Notes: generated by a model from the sequence alone, not told the origin. Numbered from the stretch's first letter, positions 8,058 through 16,825 are shown. The stretch is DNA of 35,800 nt from Companilactobacillus nantensis DSM 16982 (GCF_001435815.1 NZ_AZFV01000020.1:24126-59925); one strand, 5' to 3'. Numbers and translations are program-made.

Positions 8058-9559
8058 TATTCTTCACCTGCCAATCTTGTTTTTCTTAATGTATCAGTAT
8101 CAATTGTTTTTGATTTAGAGCTATTTGTGACCATCAAACTGATCAAGTAGCCGATGACACAGAATAAAATAGCTACAGCAAAAGCTGCGTGGTAACCACT
8201 CAATGTAGCGTTAAAGAAGTTATCTTTATATTGAAGTGGTGCTTGTGCCAACAGTGACTTACCAGGCTTCAAATTGTTTGTAACGTTAGTCAAGACACTG
8301 ACCAAAATAGCTGTACCCATTGAACTGAAAATCTGTCTAACTGTGTTATTTACGGCTGTACCATGACTCATCAAGTCAAATGGCAAAGCATTCATACCAT
8401 CAGTTGTAACAGGCATCAAGACCATGGAAATACCGAACATCCGAATCATGTAAAGGACCACGATATCAAGAACTGGTGTTGTCTTTGTTAGGAACAAGAA
8501 TGGAATCGTACCGGCAGTCAATAAGAACATACCCATACGTGCCAAGTCTTTAGGTCCAAATTTATCAAAAGCATTACCAGTAATTGGACTCATGATACCA
8601 ATCATCAAAGCACCAGGTAGCAATGTTAAACCTGAATGAAAAGCTGACATACCTTTAACAATTTGAAGGTATAGTGGTAGAACCATTTCAACACCGATCA
8701 TGGCCATGTTAGTAACAGATGACAATGCGGCAGCAATCGCAAATTTCTTTTCTTTGAAAACACGCAATTCCAAGAATGGTGTCTTCATATGCAATTGACG
8801 GTAACCAAATAATAAAATAAAAATAATACCAACAGCGATTGAACCAAGAACTGTCATTGAACCCCAACCATCATTACCAACAGATGAGAATCCATAAAGA
8901 ATGGCACCAAAACCAACAGTTGATTCAATCAATGATAAAACATCAAGTTTCGTACGACGTGTCTTAATAACAGGTCTCATAAAGAAAAAGGCCAAAATCA
9001 AAACTAAGATAACGATAGGAATAATCATTCCGAAAAGATCTCTCCATGTCCAGTTATCAATAATGAAACCTGAAAGTGTAGGTCCGATAGCAGGAGCAAG
9101 TCCGATAACCAAACCACCAAGTCCCATGGCAGCACCACGTTGGTTAGCCGGGAAAATTGATAGCATAACAACTTGCATAAGTGGCATTGTAATACCAACA
9201 CCGATTGCTTGAATCAAACGACCAGCTAGGATAACGCCGAAAGTTGGAGCAACGAAACACATAATCGTTCCGACTAAGAAAGTTGACATCGCGATAATGT
9301 ATAAAATCTTAGTACTGAAGTTGTTACTTAACCAAGCAGTAACAGGAATCATAATACCGTTAACCATTAAAAATCCAGTTGTTAACCACTGAACATCTGA
9401 TGTTGTGACACTGAATTCTTTCATCAATGTAGGAAATGCGGTAGTTAAAATAGTACCGTTTAAAACTGTACAGAATGTACCAACTAGTAAAACCAAAACC
9501 AATAAATTACGGTTGAATGGCTTACCATGTGCATCCACAATTGCTTTATTATTAGGCAT
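8057..9559 (-). CDS. DHA2-family MFS multidrug exporter (EmrB/LmrB type)
   Basis: A 500-residue polytopic protein with about 14 predicted membrane helices, the expected topology for drug:H+ antiporter family 2. Typical motifs are WLTTGFLMVNGIMIPVTAWL in the first helices, GRLIQAIGVG (motif B region) and GPTLSGFI (motif C). The ATG follows AAGGG. It is the middle gene of marR-exporter-DUF4811, so MarR probably represses it until an inducing compound is present. The substrate cannot be predicted from sequence. A gap of 26 bp to marR has no terminator. Confidence 0.92.
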   Translation of the reverse strand: MPNNKAIVDAHGKPFNRNLLVLVLLVGTFCTVLNGTILTTAFPTLMKEFSVTTSDVQWLTTGFLMVNGIMIPVTAWLSNNFSTKILYIIAMSTFLVGTIMCFVAPTFGVILAGRLIQAIGVGITMPLMQVVMLSIFPANQRGAAMGLGGLVIGLAPAIGPTLSGFIIDNWTWRDLFGMIIPIVILVLILAFFFMRPVIKTRRTKLDVLSLIESTVGFGAILYGFSSVGNDGWGSMTVLGSIAVGIIFILLFGYRQLHMKTPFLELRVFKEKKFAIAAALSSVTNMAMIGVEMVLPLYLQIVKGMSAFHSGLTLLPGALMIGIMSPITGNAFDKFGPKDLARMGMFLLTAGTIPFLFLTKTTPVLDIVVLYMIRMFGISMVLMPVTTDGMNALPFDLMSHGTAVNNTVRQIFSSMGTAILVSVLTNVTNNLKPGKSLLAQAPLQYKDNFFNATLSGYHAAFAVAILFCVIGYLISLMVTNSSKSKTIDTDTLRKTRLAGEE

Positions 9560-9585
9560 AATAATAAAACCCTTCTCTCAAAATT

Positions 9586-10023
9586 TTACTTAGTGGGTAT
9601 CTCGATGCTGTCTAAATTCTTATAAACCTTTTCTAATATACTCTCTAGTTGTGTTTGTTCCTCTGAAGTGACACCCTTAAACATCACTTCATTACTGGCA
9701 CGAAAATCACGGCGAATCTTGTCGTAAAGCTCTTCGCCCTTTTCGGTAAGTTTGACAATTTTACGTCGTCCATTGTCCGGATCAGGTTTTCGTAACACGT
9801 AGCCATAGCTTTCAAGTTTTTTCAAAGAACGGGCGATACTTGCACCATCAGACATCGTAATCTCACCAATCCTGTCTTGAGTGCAAGAATTCTTTTTATA
9901 AACGATTGATAAGATGATACTTTCAAAAGCATTTAGGCCCTTATCCTTGAGATAACTAGCCGCAATTCGTCGTTTGATTGAAGTATATTTCATCACAAAA
10001 CCAATCAAATTATAATCATCCAT
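9586..10023 (-). CDS. MarR-family transcriptional regulator
   Basis: A 145-residue winged-helix regulator. The recognition helix region is ITMSDGASIARSLKKLESYGYV (about residues 55-76), followed by the wing RKPDPDNGRRKIVKLTEKG. It is first in an operon with a DHA2 exporter and a DUF4811 gene. A palindrome overlapping the -35 box of its own promoter is the likely operator, which points to autoregulation and ligand-responsive control of the exporter. GAGGTG lies before the ATG. Confidence 0.92.
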   Translation of the reverse strand: MDDYNLIGFVMKYTSIKRRIAASYLKDKGLNAFESIILSIVYKKNSCTQDRIGEITMSDGASIARSLKKLESYGYVLRKPDPDNGRRKIVKLTEKGEELYDKIRRDFRASNEVMFKGVTSEEQTQLESILEKVYKNLDSIEIPTK

Positions 10024-10075
10024 AAATTCACCTCATTTTATTTAAAAAAACTTTCTGTTTTTTAGAACAAAAGCT

Positions 10076-10108
10076 ATTCTATACCCGACTCTTGATAAAA
10101 TCAAGAGT
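10076..10108 (-). promoter_or_regulatory. marR operon promoter with overlapping operator
   Basis: On the minus strand, -35 is TTGATT (10099-10104) and -10 is TAGAAT (10076-10081), with a 17-bp spacer. A perfect inverted repeat with arms ACTCTTGAT and ATCAAGAGT around AAA (10088-10108) covers the -35 box. This size and placement are typical of MarR operators. Confidence 0.75.
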
Positions 10109-10174
10109 TATGCACGAAATATTTTCAGGAAATTTTTATGACACTTTCAGAAAAATATGAGGTTAACTAGACAT

Positions 10175-10355
10175 GCCGCCTCCAGAAGCAAGAAATTTAG
10201 GTCGCTGTGGGGACCGCCGAAAGCCAAGGTCTTTCGGCTCGATTTTGAACCTCGCACAAAACGCGAGTTTCAAAACTCGTCCCGTGGTGTAAGCGCTAAA
10301 GCGCTAACGCCACCTTCACAGCGACCTAAATTCTTGCTTCTTCCGGCTAGTTTAT
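10175..10355. repeat. Cloverleaf repeat copy 5 (orientation A)
   Basis: Full copy. P1 arm is AGCAAGAAATTTAGGTCGCTGTG with its complement at the right end. P2 is GTTAGCGCT/AGCGCTTAC when read in orientation B. P3 is GTTTTGAAACTCGCG with its partner. P4 is CCGAAAG/CTTTCGG. Short open frames across it are structural by-products and not genes. Numbering of copies follows the family list in the findings; there is no separate copy 4. Confidence 0.92.
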
Positions 10356-10468
10356 CCTTTGTTTTTTATTAAACGTAAATAAACTGGAATATTACTGTCT
10401 GGCTTGATTATTTTTTCGTCAATGATGATTAGAATATCAAGACTTAAAGTATATTTTGATTCTTTCAA
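10356..10468. repeat. Spacer segment shared with the flank of copy 9
   Basis: The reverse complement of this stretch matches 26840-26930 almost base for base in places. The matches include CAAAATATACTTTAAGTCTT, then AGTAATA-TCCA-TTTATTTAC and a final AACAAAG-ATAAACTA. So the dispersed unit is longer than the hairpin element. No gene is visible. Confidence 0.75.
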
Positions 10469-10499
10469 CCTTTAGTTGATAATTTGAATCTATAAAAAA

Positions 10500-10553
10500 G
10501 AACAAAATAAAAGAAGCAATCATTGAATATTTCTACTCAACAATTACTTCTTG
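10500..10553 (-). terminator. Probable trpS terminator beyond repeat copy 6
   Basis: On the minus strand, GAAGTAATTGTTG pairs with CAATGATTGCTTC and a U-rich tract follows. It is the first terminator-like hairpin after the trpS stop, and copy 6 lies between stop and terminator, so the repeat would be in the trpS 3' UTR. Confidence 0.6.
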
Positions 10554-10620
10554 TCATTTAGTTATTATTAATCTTTTAAATTCAAAACACAGCAATTCAA
10601 AATCCGCTGCATACCAGCCA

Positions 10621-10810
10621 TATAGCTGGAGGGTGCGAGAAAATTTATTCCGCTGTGAAGGTGGAAGTTAGGACAGGTGATTTTCCTGTTCTTACTCCAC
10701 GGACGTCTTTTAAGACTTGCGATTTGTGCAAGGCTTAAAAGCGAGTAGCGAGACCTTGGCTCGATACGGTCCCATAGCGGAATAAATTTTTCTTGCACCC
10801 GGAAGCGGCC
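10621..10810. repeat. Cloverleaf repeat copy 6 (orientation B)
   Basis: Full copy with its own P1 arm class: GGGTGCGAGAAAATTTATTC against GAATAAATTTTTCTTGCACCC. P2 is AGGACAGG/CCTGTTCT. P3 is CTTTTAAGACTTGCG/GCAAGGCTTAAAAG. P4 pairs TCGAG-like bases around CCAAGGTCTC. The outer end GGAAGCGGC comes within one base of the trpS stop codon. Confidence 0.92.
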
Positions 10811-11827
10811 CTAGTCAAAATAATTGACACCAATAGCCTTACGAACTTCACTCAATGTTTGGTTAGCAACGATATTAGCATTGTTGCTACCTTTTTTAAG
10901 GATGTCATAAACGCCAGGGATATCTTTTTCATATTCGGCACGACGGTTACGGATTGGTTCAAGGATTTCTTGTAGAACGTCATTTAGATAACGTTTAACT
11001 TTTACATCCCCTAGACCACCGGCTTGATATTGTTCCTTCAATTCAGCAATCTTTTCCTTATCAGTTCCGAAAGCATCAAGATATGTGAAAACGGTGTTGC
11101 CTTCAATTTTACCTGGATCTTCAACGTGAATGTGATCTGGGTCAGTATACATTGACATAACTTTCTTAGTTACTACATCAGCTGGGTCTGACAAGTAAAT
11201 ACAATTACCAAGTGACTTACTCATCTTAGCGTTACCATCGATACCAGGAAGTCTACCTTGGCCCTTAGGTGGGAAGTATCCTTCTGGTTCAACTAATGTA
11301 TCAACATTATAAGTATTGTTGAACGTACGAACGATTTCACGAGCTTGTTCCATCATTGGTTCTTGGTCATCACCAACTGGCACTGTATCGGCTTTGAAGG
11401 CTGTAATATCGGCTGTTTGGCTAACAGGATATGTTAGGAAACCAGCAGGGATACTTTGACCAAAGCTCTTTTGTTTAATTTCTGACTTAACAGTTGGGTT
11501 TCTTTCCAAACGAGAAACACTTACAAGGTCAAGATAGTACATTGTTAATTCATTCAAAGCAGGAATTTGTGATTGGACCAAAATATTTGTCTTAGCCGGA
11601 TCAATTCCAACTGAAAGATAATCCAAAGCAACTTGAATCAAACTATTACGAACTTTTTCAGGATCTCGAGCATTATCTGTCAAAGCTTGCATATCGGCAA
11701 TCATGATAAACATCTTATACTTGCCTTCATCTTGAAGCTTAACACGGTTCTTCAATGATCCTAAATAATGTCCAATGTGTAACTTACCTGTTGGACGATC
11801 CCCAGTTAAAATTGTATTTGTTTTCAT
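10811..11827 (-). CDS. trpS: Tryptophanyl-tRNA synthetase
   Basis: A 338-residue class I aminoacyl-tRNA synthetase. The HIGH-type motif appears as KLHIGHYLG near residue 12-20, and the KMSKS motif is KMSKS in DGNAKMSKSLGN (about 197-208). Length and motif spacing fit bacterial TrpS. An in-frame ATG lies 7 codons upstream, but ATG at 11827 has GGAGG at ideal distance. Expression is controlled by the T-box leader immediately upstream, which senses uncharged tRNA-Trp. The stop codon abuts repeat copy 6. Confidence 0.96.
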   Translation of the reverse strand: MKTNTILTGDRPTGKLHIGHYLGSLKNRVKLQDEGKYKMFIMIADMQALTDNARDPEKVRNSLIQVALDYLSVGIDPAKTNILVQSQIPALNELTMYYLDLVSVSRLERNPTVKSEIKQKSFGQSIPAGFLTYPVSQTADITAFKADTVPVGDDQEPMMEQAREIVRTFNNTYNVDTLVEPEGYFPPKGQGRLPGIDGNAKMSKSLGNCIYLSDPADVVTKKVMSMYTDPDHIHVEDPGKIEGNTVFTYLDAFGTDKEKIAELKEQYQAGGLGDVKVKRYLNDVLQEILEPIRNRRAEYEKDIPGVYDILKKGSNNANIVANQTLSEVRKAIGVNYFD

Positions 11828-11891
11828 ATTTTTTCCTCCTGAATTCATTAATGCAAAGACGTTTCCAAGGTGTTATAATGTCTCTTCGACT

Positions 11892-12108
11892 AAAAAGGCG
11901 CCCTATCATATTTTAAAAATATAATAGGACGCTTCAGCGTGGTACCACCTGTTTTGTAGAGATTACTCTACCACTCGAAGTTATAAGGTAACTACCCATA
12001 CCATTTCCTAAAACAAGGTCGATAACTTTTTCAGACTGGAAGTTATTCTCTGGACCAACTTACTTGAATTAGTACTCAAAAATGTCTATGCTTTAATGTA
12101 CTCTAATT
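11892..12108 (-). promoter_or_regulatory. T-box leader of trpS (tRNA-Trp riboswitch)
   Basis: On the minus strand it holds stem I with an AG-bulge arm (GGTCCAGAGAATAACTT against AAGTTAT-GACC). The T-box core AGGTGGTACCACG is at 11938-11950. The competing terminator at 11892-11934 (AAGCGTCCTAT against ATAGGGCGCCTT) ends in a T run. A TGG triplet (in GAAATGGTATG) lies where the specifier loop should be, fitting tRNA-Trp and the downstream gene. Confidence 0.93.
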
Positions 12109-12114
12109 GCTATT

Positions 12115-12143
12115 AGCATAATTAAAAATCTACAAATTGTCAA
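12115..12143 (-). promoter_or_regulatory. trpS promoter
   Basis: TTGACA (12138-12143) and TATGCT (12115-12120) are separated by 17 bp on the minus strand. The transcript would start near 12108 with the T-box leader. The -35 box lies 15 bp upstream of the helD-like start codon, so the helD promoter must fall inside the T-box DNA. Confidence 0.8.
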
Positions 12144-12157
12144 CGAGAGGTATTTCA

Positions 12158-14431
12158 ATGTCGATTAATCAATCTAAACAAGAAGAACAAGAACGGGTCA
12201 ATGTCGTCGCTGACAAGATTGACAAAAAAATTGAACGTGTTGATCAAAGTATCGCTCAAGCACATCAAGAAACCCATCGTATCGAACGTAATTACGGTGA
12301 AAATACCAAAGTTAACACCACCGAAGTCGATGACCAAATGGAAACCAACGCTTCAGTTCAGCAACAAAAGCAGTTGGTTGCTTTGGCAGTCGAAAATGAA
12401 AATATTTTAAATTCAAATAAATTAAAACTCGAAAATCTGCAAGGTTCACCTTACTTTGGACGCATCGATATCGTCGAAGATGGCGAAGAAGATACCCTCT
12501 ACATTGGTACTTCCACACTCCAAGATGAAGATGGAGAATTTCTCATTTATGATTGGCGTGCTCCAATTTCCGGAATTTACTATAACGGTGTCTTAGGCAA
12601 AGTTCATTATCAAACGCCTAATGGACCAACAACTGTTGATCTAAAGAAGAAACGCCAATTCCAAATCGTTCACAATCAAATTCGAACCATGTTTGATACC
12701 AATGAAACGGTTGGTGACGAGATTCTTCAATCAGTTTTGAGTGAATATAGTGATGAATACTTACGTAACATCGTCTCAACTATTCAACGTGAACAAAATA
12801 CTATTATTCGTGATACTCATTCCGATGTCTTGCTTGTTCAAGGTGTCGCTGGTTCTGGTAAAACATCTGCTATCTTACAACGGGTCGCTTACTTGCTTTA
12901 TCACAGCCGTTCAACAATGAATGCGGACAATATCGTGCTCTTCTCACCTAACAAACTCTTCAGTAATTATATTTCCGAAGTTTTACCAAGTTTAGGTGAA
13001 AGAAACATGCGTCAAGTTACCTTAAATGAGTTCATATCCTTACGTTTATCAGGTGTTCAAGTCGAAACCTTGTTTGAACGTTATGAAAAAGATGAGCATA
13101 ATTTACCCGAAACGACTATTAAAATCCGTCTATACAAAGAAAGTGGCGAATTTCTCGATCACCTTGCCGAATTAGAAGAAACTCATCCCGACCACATTTT
13201 GCATTTTGAAGATGTTATTTTTGATGGAAAACCTTTCTTTACTAAAGAAGAAATTTCCAAAATTTACGATCACATCAATCATGCTTATCACATCCCAGAC
13301 CGTTTCTTGAAGACTAAAAACATCTTAATCAAAAGACTTCAAAAACGAATCCACGCTGACCGGAATGAAGATTGGGTTCAAGCTGAAATTGATAACTTAT
13401 CAGATGAAGATTTCCAACAAATCATCACTGACCATAATATTGAGGAATCAGCTAGTCAACGTGAAATTATTGCTGAAGAGTTTTTGCGTGACCGTTACGC
13501 TCCTATTTACAATGCGTTGATCAACAACTACTTCTTCAATCCTTACAAGGAATACCTCTTCTTGTTAGGCGAAATGGATCAAGACCTAGTACCTGATAAT
13601 GTTTGGCAAACAATGATTGAATCAATTGATGACAGTATTGAGACGCACAAACTCAATCTCAGTGATTCAGTTGCCATTCTGTATTTGCGCGACTTACTGA
13701 CTGACGGTGGCATCAATCACGCTATCCAACATATTTTTATTGATGAAGTCCAAGATTATACAATGGCCCAGTTGAAATATATTGCTCATGCTTTCCCTAA
13801 CGCTAAAATGACGTTGTTGGGCGATCGAGCACAAGATGTTTTAACTAGTTCTTATCGGAAAAAGGACCTTGTGACTGAAGTTAATGATTTATTCAATAAG
13901 AAGAAAATCACAACTATCACACTTAACCAAAGTTATCGTTCAACGGCTGAAATCACTAACTTTGCGACAAAACTTTTGCCAAATGGTAGTGAAATCAAAG
14001 CTTTCTCACGCCAAGGTGAAGATCCTGTTATTAAAGTTTTCGATAACGACGATTATTACCAGGGCTTAAAAGATACTGCTCGAGAGTTAAATAAAAAGTA
14101 TGATACTGTCGCTATTTTGACACGTAATCAAGCTCAAGCTGAACAAATTTATGCTCACTATGGCGATGAATCAATCGTGACACTGGTTGACGCTGACTTC
14201 CGTTCCATTCCTAAAGGCATTCTAGTTTTGCCAATTTACTTAGCTAAAGGTTTGGAATTCGACGCCGTTATTGCCCATGATGTTTCGGCTACCAATTATC
14301 CTGACGAACGTAGTGTGGATGTCTTGTATACGATTTGTACCCGTGCTATGCACAGTTTAACTTTGTGTGTTGATAAGGAAGTTTCTCCACTTTTGAGTCA
14401 TGAATCAGTTGATTTGATTTCTGAACAATAA
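12158..14431 (+). CDS. helD: HelD-type UvrD-like helicase (RNA polymerase recycling factor)
   Basis: A 757-residue superfamily-1 ATPase. The N-terminal coiled coil (about residues 1-95, Gln/Lys/Glu-rich) corresponds to the arm that enters the RNA polymerase channels. Walker A is GVAGSGKTS, the Walker B region is IFIDEVQDYT, and the later helicase motif is LNQSYRST. HelD in Bacillus subtilis releases stalled or post-termination RNA polymerase from DNA. An upstream TTG is possible, but ATG at 12158 follows GAGAGG at 8 bp. It ends before a strong bidirectional terminator shared with the convergent CPBP-like gene. Confidence 0.9.
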   Translation: MSINQSKQEEQERVNVVADKIDKKIERVDQSIAQAHQETHRIERNYGENTKVNTTEVDDQMETNASVQQQKQLVALAVENENILNSNKLKLENLQGSPYFGRIDIVEDGEEDTLYIGTSTLQDEDGEFLIYDWRAPISGIYYNGVLGKVHYQTPNGPTTVDLKKKRQFQIVHNQIRTMFDTNETVGDEILQSVLSEYSDEYLRNIVSTIQREQNTIIRDTHSDVLLVQGVAGSGKTSAILQRVAYLLYHSRSTMNADNIVLFSPNKLFSNYISEVLPSLGERNMRQVTLNEFISLRLSGVQVETLFERYEKDEHNLPETTIKIRLYKESGEFLDHLAELEETHPDHILHFEDVIFDGKPFFTKEEISKIYDHINHAYHIPDRFLKTKNILIKRLQKRIHADRNEDWVQAEIDNLSDEDFQQIITDHNIEESASQREIIAEEFLRDRYAPIYNALINNYFFNPYKEYLFLLGEMDQDLVPDNVWQTMIESIDDSIETHKLNLSDSVAILYLRDLLTDGGINHAIQHIFIDEVQDYTMAQLKYIAHAFPNAKMTLLGDRAQDVLTSSYRKKDLVTEVNDLFNKKKITTITLNQSYRSTAEITNFATKLLPNGSEIKAFSRQGEDPVIKVFDNDDYYQGLKDTARELNKKYDTVAILTRNQAQAEQIYAHYGDESIVTLVDADFRSIPKGILVLPIYLAKGLEFDAVIAHDVSATNYPDERSVDVLYTICTRAMHSLTLCVDKEVSPLLSHESVDLISEQ

Positions 14432-14433
14432 TT

Positions 14434-14471
14434 AAAAAGACCTGCAATCCGATAATGGATTGCAGGTCTTT
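14434..14471. terminator. Bidirectional terminator between helD and the CPBP-like gene
   Basis: A perfect stem AAAAGACCTGCAATCC / GGATTGCAGGTCTTTT with a short loop; A and T runs on the two sides serve both convergent genes. Confidence 0.93.
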
Positions 14472-14478
14472 TGGCTGT

Positions 14479-15144
14479 TTAAATAATAATTGTACCAACA
14501 GCGGCACTGACCATCGCAACGAAGATAGCCATTTTTTCATCTTTGGTATATAAGTAAGTCAAGGCATAGCACCAGCCCAAGGCCATCATCATCAAGAATT
14601 GCAAAAGTGAGCCAGGTAAACTGATCAAACCAGCAATGATACCACTCAAGATAATACCCATAACGGCGCTGTATGCAGACGTTTTTCTAAAGAAGTAATT
14701 AAAGAAAAATCCTGTCTGAACTAACTGTTGTTGAATCGCAACGATAAAGACGTTAGCTACCATATTGAAAAGGAAAACATTTTGGTCTGAACTCAAAACG
14801 TCATCGTTCGCAAAACTAGGCAACTTTCCTGTCACTTGTAAATAACTGATCATGATTCTTAATAAACAAACCATGACAATCATCAAACTGACTAAGCCAA
14901 TATTAGAAACTAATGAATAAACAAATCCATCAGCTGTATCTGAAAATGACCTTTCCTCACGAATATACTTCCTAATCATTAAGAATAAAGTGATAAGACC
15001 AACGGCAAAGAACGCAATAACCATCGGCATATTGAAACCTTTTTGATTAGCCGCATTATTTTTCAACATCAAAGTTGCAATTGAAAATGCAATCCAAATT
15101 AAATATCTAACAAAATCAGTCCCTGGGGATTCTCCTACGCGCAT
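14479..15144 (-). CDS. CPBP/CAAX-protease-like membrane protein lacking catalytic motif residues
   Basis: A 221-residue protein with six to seven hydrophobic segments. Its layout resembles CPBP (Abi/CAAX) intramembrane proteases, in which motif 1 is EExxxR. Here the corresponding place reads AIQQQLVQTGFFFNYFFR: the paired Glu are Gln. The later motif, normally F(G/A)xxH, reads IIAGLISLPG with no His. It is probably not an active protease, or belongs to a divergent clade. A start five codons upstream (TTG) is less likely than ATG at 15144, which follows GGAAGAAG. Immunity, scaffold or regulatory roles are possible but unproven. Confidence 0.65.
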   Translation of the reverse strand: MRVGESPGTDFVRYLIWIAFSIATLMLKNNAANQKGFNMPMVIAFFAVGLITLFLMIRKYIREERSFSDTADGFVYSLVSNIGLVSLMIVMVCLLRIMISYLQVTGKLPSFANDDVLSSDQNVFLFNMVANVFIVAIQQQLVQTGFFFNYFFRKTSAYSAVMGIILSGIIAGLISLPGSLLQFLMMMALGWCYALTYLYTKDEKMAIFVAMVSAAVGTIII

Positions 15145-15238
15145 AATAACTTCTTCCAATCAATAATTTTACTTTGTCATTATATCATACGCTAATACTT
15201 CATTTTCAGTCGGTTTTCAACTATTATTAATAGAGCAT

Positions 15239-15424
15239 GCCGTCTCCGGAGTTGAGAGGATTCACCTGCTGTGCGGACCGGGCCAAGCCAAGGTCTTGTC
15301 CCTCGGTTTGAAGCCTTGCTAGCAAGTCTCCAAACACGCCCGGCGCTGTAAGAACGGCAAAGACCGCCGTCCTAACACCACTTTCACTGCAGGTGAATCC
15401 TCTCAACTCCTCCGCCTAATTTAA
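15239..15424. repeat. Cloverleaf repeat copy 7 (orientation A)
   Basis: Full copy. The P1 arm is a separate class: GGAGTTGAGAGGATTCACCTG against CAGGTGAATCCTCTCAACTCC. P2 in orientation B is GGACGGC/GCCGTTC. P3 is TTTGGAGACTTGC with GCAAGGCTTCAAA. The inner end reads CCTCCGCCTAATTTAA, a variant terminus. Confidence 0.92.
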
Positions 15425-15529
15425 CTTTTATTATTTATGTCCTATTTTTAAAATTTAATAATAACTTAAACTGATAGTTGAGTAATATATGTTTTTTGGA
15501 GATTTTTAATTAATTTTAGTAACCATTAC
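15425..15529. other. AT-rich spacer between repeat copies 7 and 8
   Basis: About 105 bp, strongly AT-rich, with no open frame or hairpin that I can support. Confidence 0.4.
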
Positions 15530-15709
15530 TCTAGCTGGAGGTTGTAAGCGACAAAGTCAGCAGTGATAGTGGTGTTAGTGCTTTAGCACTTACTCCACTG
15601 GACGTATTTTGAAATTCGAGTGATTTTCTCGAAGTTCAAAATCGAACCTTGAGACCTTGGCTCAAGGCGGTCCCATAGCAGACTTTGTCGCTTACAACCG
15701 GAGGCGACC
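15530..15709. repeat. Cloverleaf repeat copy 8 (orientation B)
   Basis: Full copy. P1 is GGTTGTAAGCGACAAAGTC against GACTTTGTCGCTTACAACC. P2 is AGTGCT/AGCACT. P3 is TTTTGAAATTCGAG/CTCGAAGTTCAAAA. P4 is CCTTGAG/CTCAAGG. It ends about 40 bp upstream of the acyltransferase start, so it may lie in that gene's leader or promoter region. Confidence 0.92.
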
Positions 15710-15751
15710 AACACATTTTCAATCGTAAAGCTCTTATGGAGGGACTTTTTA

Positions 15752-16825
15752 ATGAACAAAAATCATCGTATTTTTTATCTCGACTTTATTCGTGTTATTG
15801 CTATTTTCTTGGTAATTTTTATTCATGTTTCCGCAATCGATACCATCAAAAACATCGGTACGGGGCAATGGCAAATAACGAAAATTCTTAATTACTTTGC
15901 CCACATCAGTGTGCCTGTTTTCTTCATGATTTCCGGCTCACTCTTACTCAATAGTAAAAAAACAACTTCACTTACTTACACTTGGAAACAACGGATTCCA
16001 CGTGTTACGATTCCTTTTATTATGTGGTCGATTCTTTCACCCATCGTTGTAGGAATTTACGCACACTCATTATCATTCCACAATGTTTTTAGCGTTGTTA
16101 AAACGATTCTTTACCATCCCACTTCACCAACACTTTGGTTTATGTATCCGTTGATTGGGATTTACATTTTATCTCCCGTGATCAAGACATTTGTTCAAAA
16201 TGCTACGACTGAAATGCTAGTTTACGTCACAGGTATCTGGTTGGTTACATGCTCGCTTTTACCATCCCTAGCTGTACTTCTACCCAAGGACATGCAAACT
16301 ATCTTAGAACTCTCGCCAGTAGCTAGTTTCTTCTTAGTTGGAGGCTTTACTGGATACTTCATTCTTGGTTACTTACTTACGAAAGTTAAAATTGAGAATA
16401 CCAATAACCTTGTTTTACTGTTAATTTTCTTAATTGCTGGAGTTAGCGGTAATTACGTTTCTACTGCGGTTCCACAAATTTATGATGTCAATAACGGCTA
16501 CTACGTAACTTCGATTTTTATTCCGATTATGTCAGTTGCCGCATTTATCCTCTTGCAAAAATGGGGTAGTAAAATCAAGTCACCAACAACGATTAAAACG
16601 TTTGAATTCCTATCACCATTGGTATTCGGAGTTTATCTAATTCATAATTTACTGATTTTGTATGTAGAACCTTGGTTTACTAATCATGTAGCAATTCATG
16701 GTTTAGCTGCTACGTTCATGCGTTACATCGTGGTCAGCATTTTGTCAGTTGTAATAATTTGGATTTTGAATTTGATTCCCGGAGTTAATTACTTATTAAC
16801 AGGAAATTCTAGTAAGAAAAAATAA
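15752..16825 (+). CDS. Acyltransferase family 3 (OafA/YrhL-type) membrane protein
   Basis: A 357-residue protein with about ten membrane helices. The first helix carries R14 and H25 with ten residues between, the R-x10-H motif of membrane O-acyltransferases. FFMISGSLLL follows in the second helix, as usual. Family members transfer acetyl groups to surface polysaccharide, teichoic acid or peptidoglycan. There is no fused SGNH domain. GGAGGGA precedes the ATG. It is monocistronic with a strong terminator and sits next to a surface-protein gene, but nothing shows a functional link. Confidence 0.88.
   Translation: MNKNHRIFYLDFIRVIAIFLVIFIHVSAIDTIKNIGTGQWQITKILNYFAHISVPVFFMISGSLLLNSKKTTSLTYTWKQRIPRVTIPFIMWSILSPIVVGIYAHSLSFHNVFSVVKTILYHPTSPTLWFMYPLIGIYILSPVIKTFVQNATTEMLVYVTGIWLVTCSLLPSLAVLLPKDMQTILELSPVASFFLVGGFTGYFILGYLLTKVKIENTNNLVLLLIFLIAGVSGNYVSTAVPQIYDVNNGYYVTSIFIPIMSVAAFILLQKWGSKIKSPTTIKTFEFLSPLVFGVYLIHNLLILYVEPWFTNHVAIHGLAATFMRYIVVSILSVVIIWILNLIPGVNYLLTGNSSKKK

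Noticed and set aside
9405-9593. Short plus-strand frames inside the MFS and other minus-strand genes
   Set aside because: Shadows of well-supported genes, without ribosome sites or recognisable domains.
10157-10372. Open frames of 60-95 codons through repeat copies (also 10568-10798, 32785-33000, 34345-34629) encoding similar peptides
   Set aside because: The shared peptide comes from the conserved stem-loop sequence; frames lack ribosome sites and differ in frame and length between copies.
15239-15709. Insertion-sequence interpretation of the repeat pair 7/8
   Set aside because: No transposase frame lies between or near the copies, and no clear target-site duplication is visible, so only a non-autonomous element could be argued.
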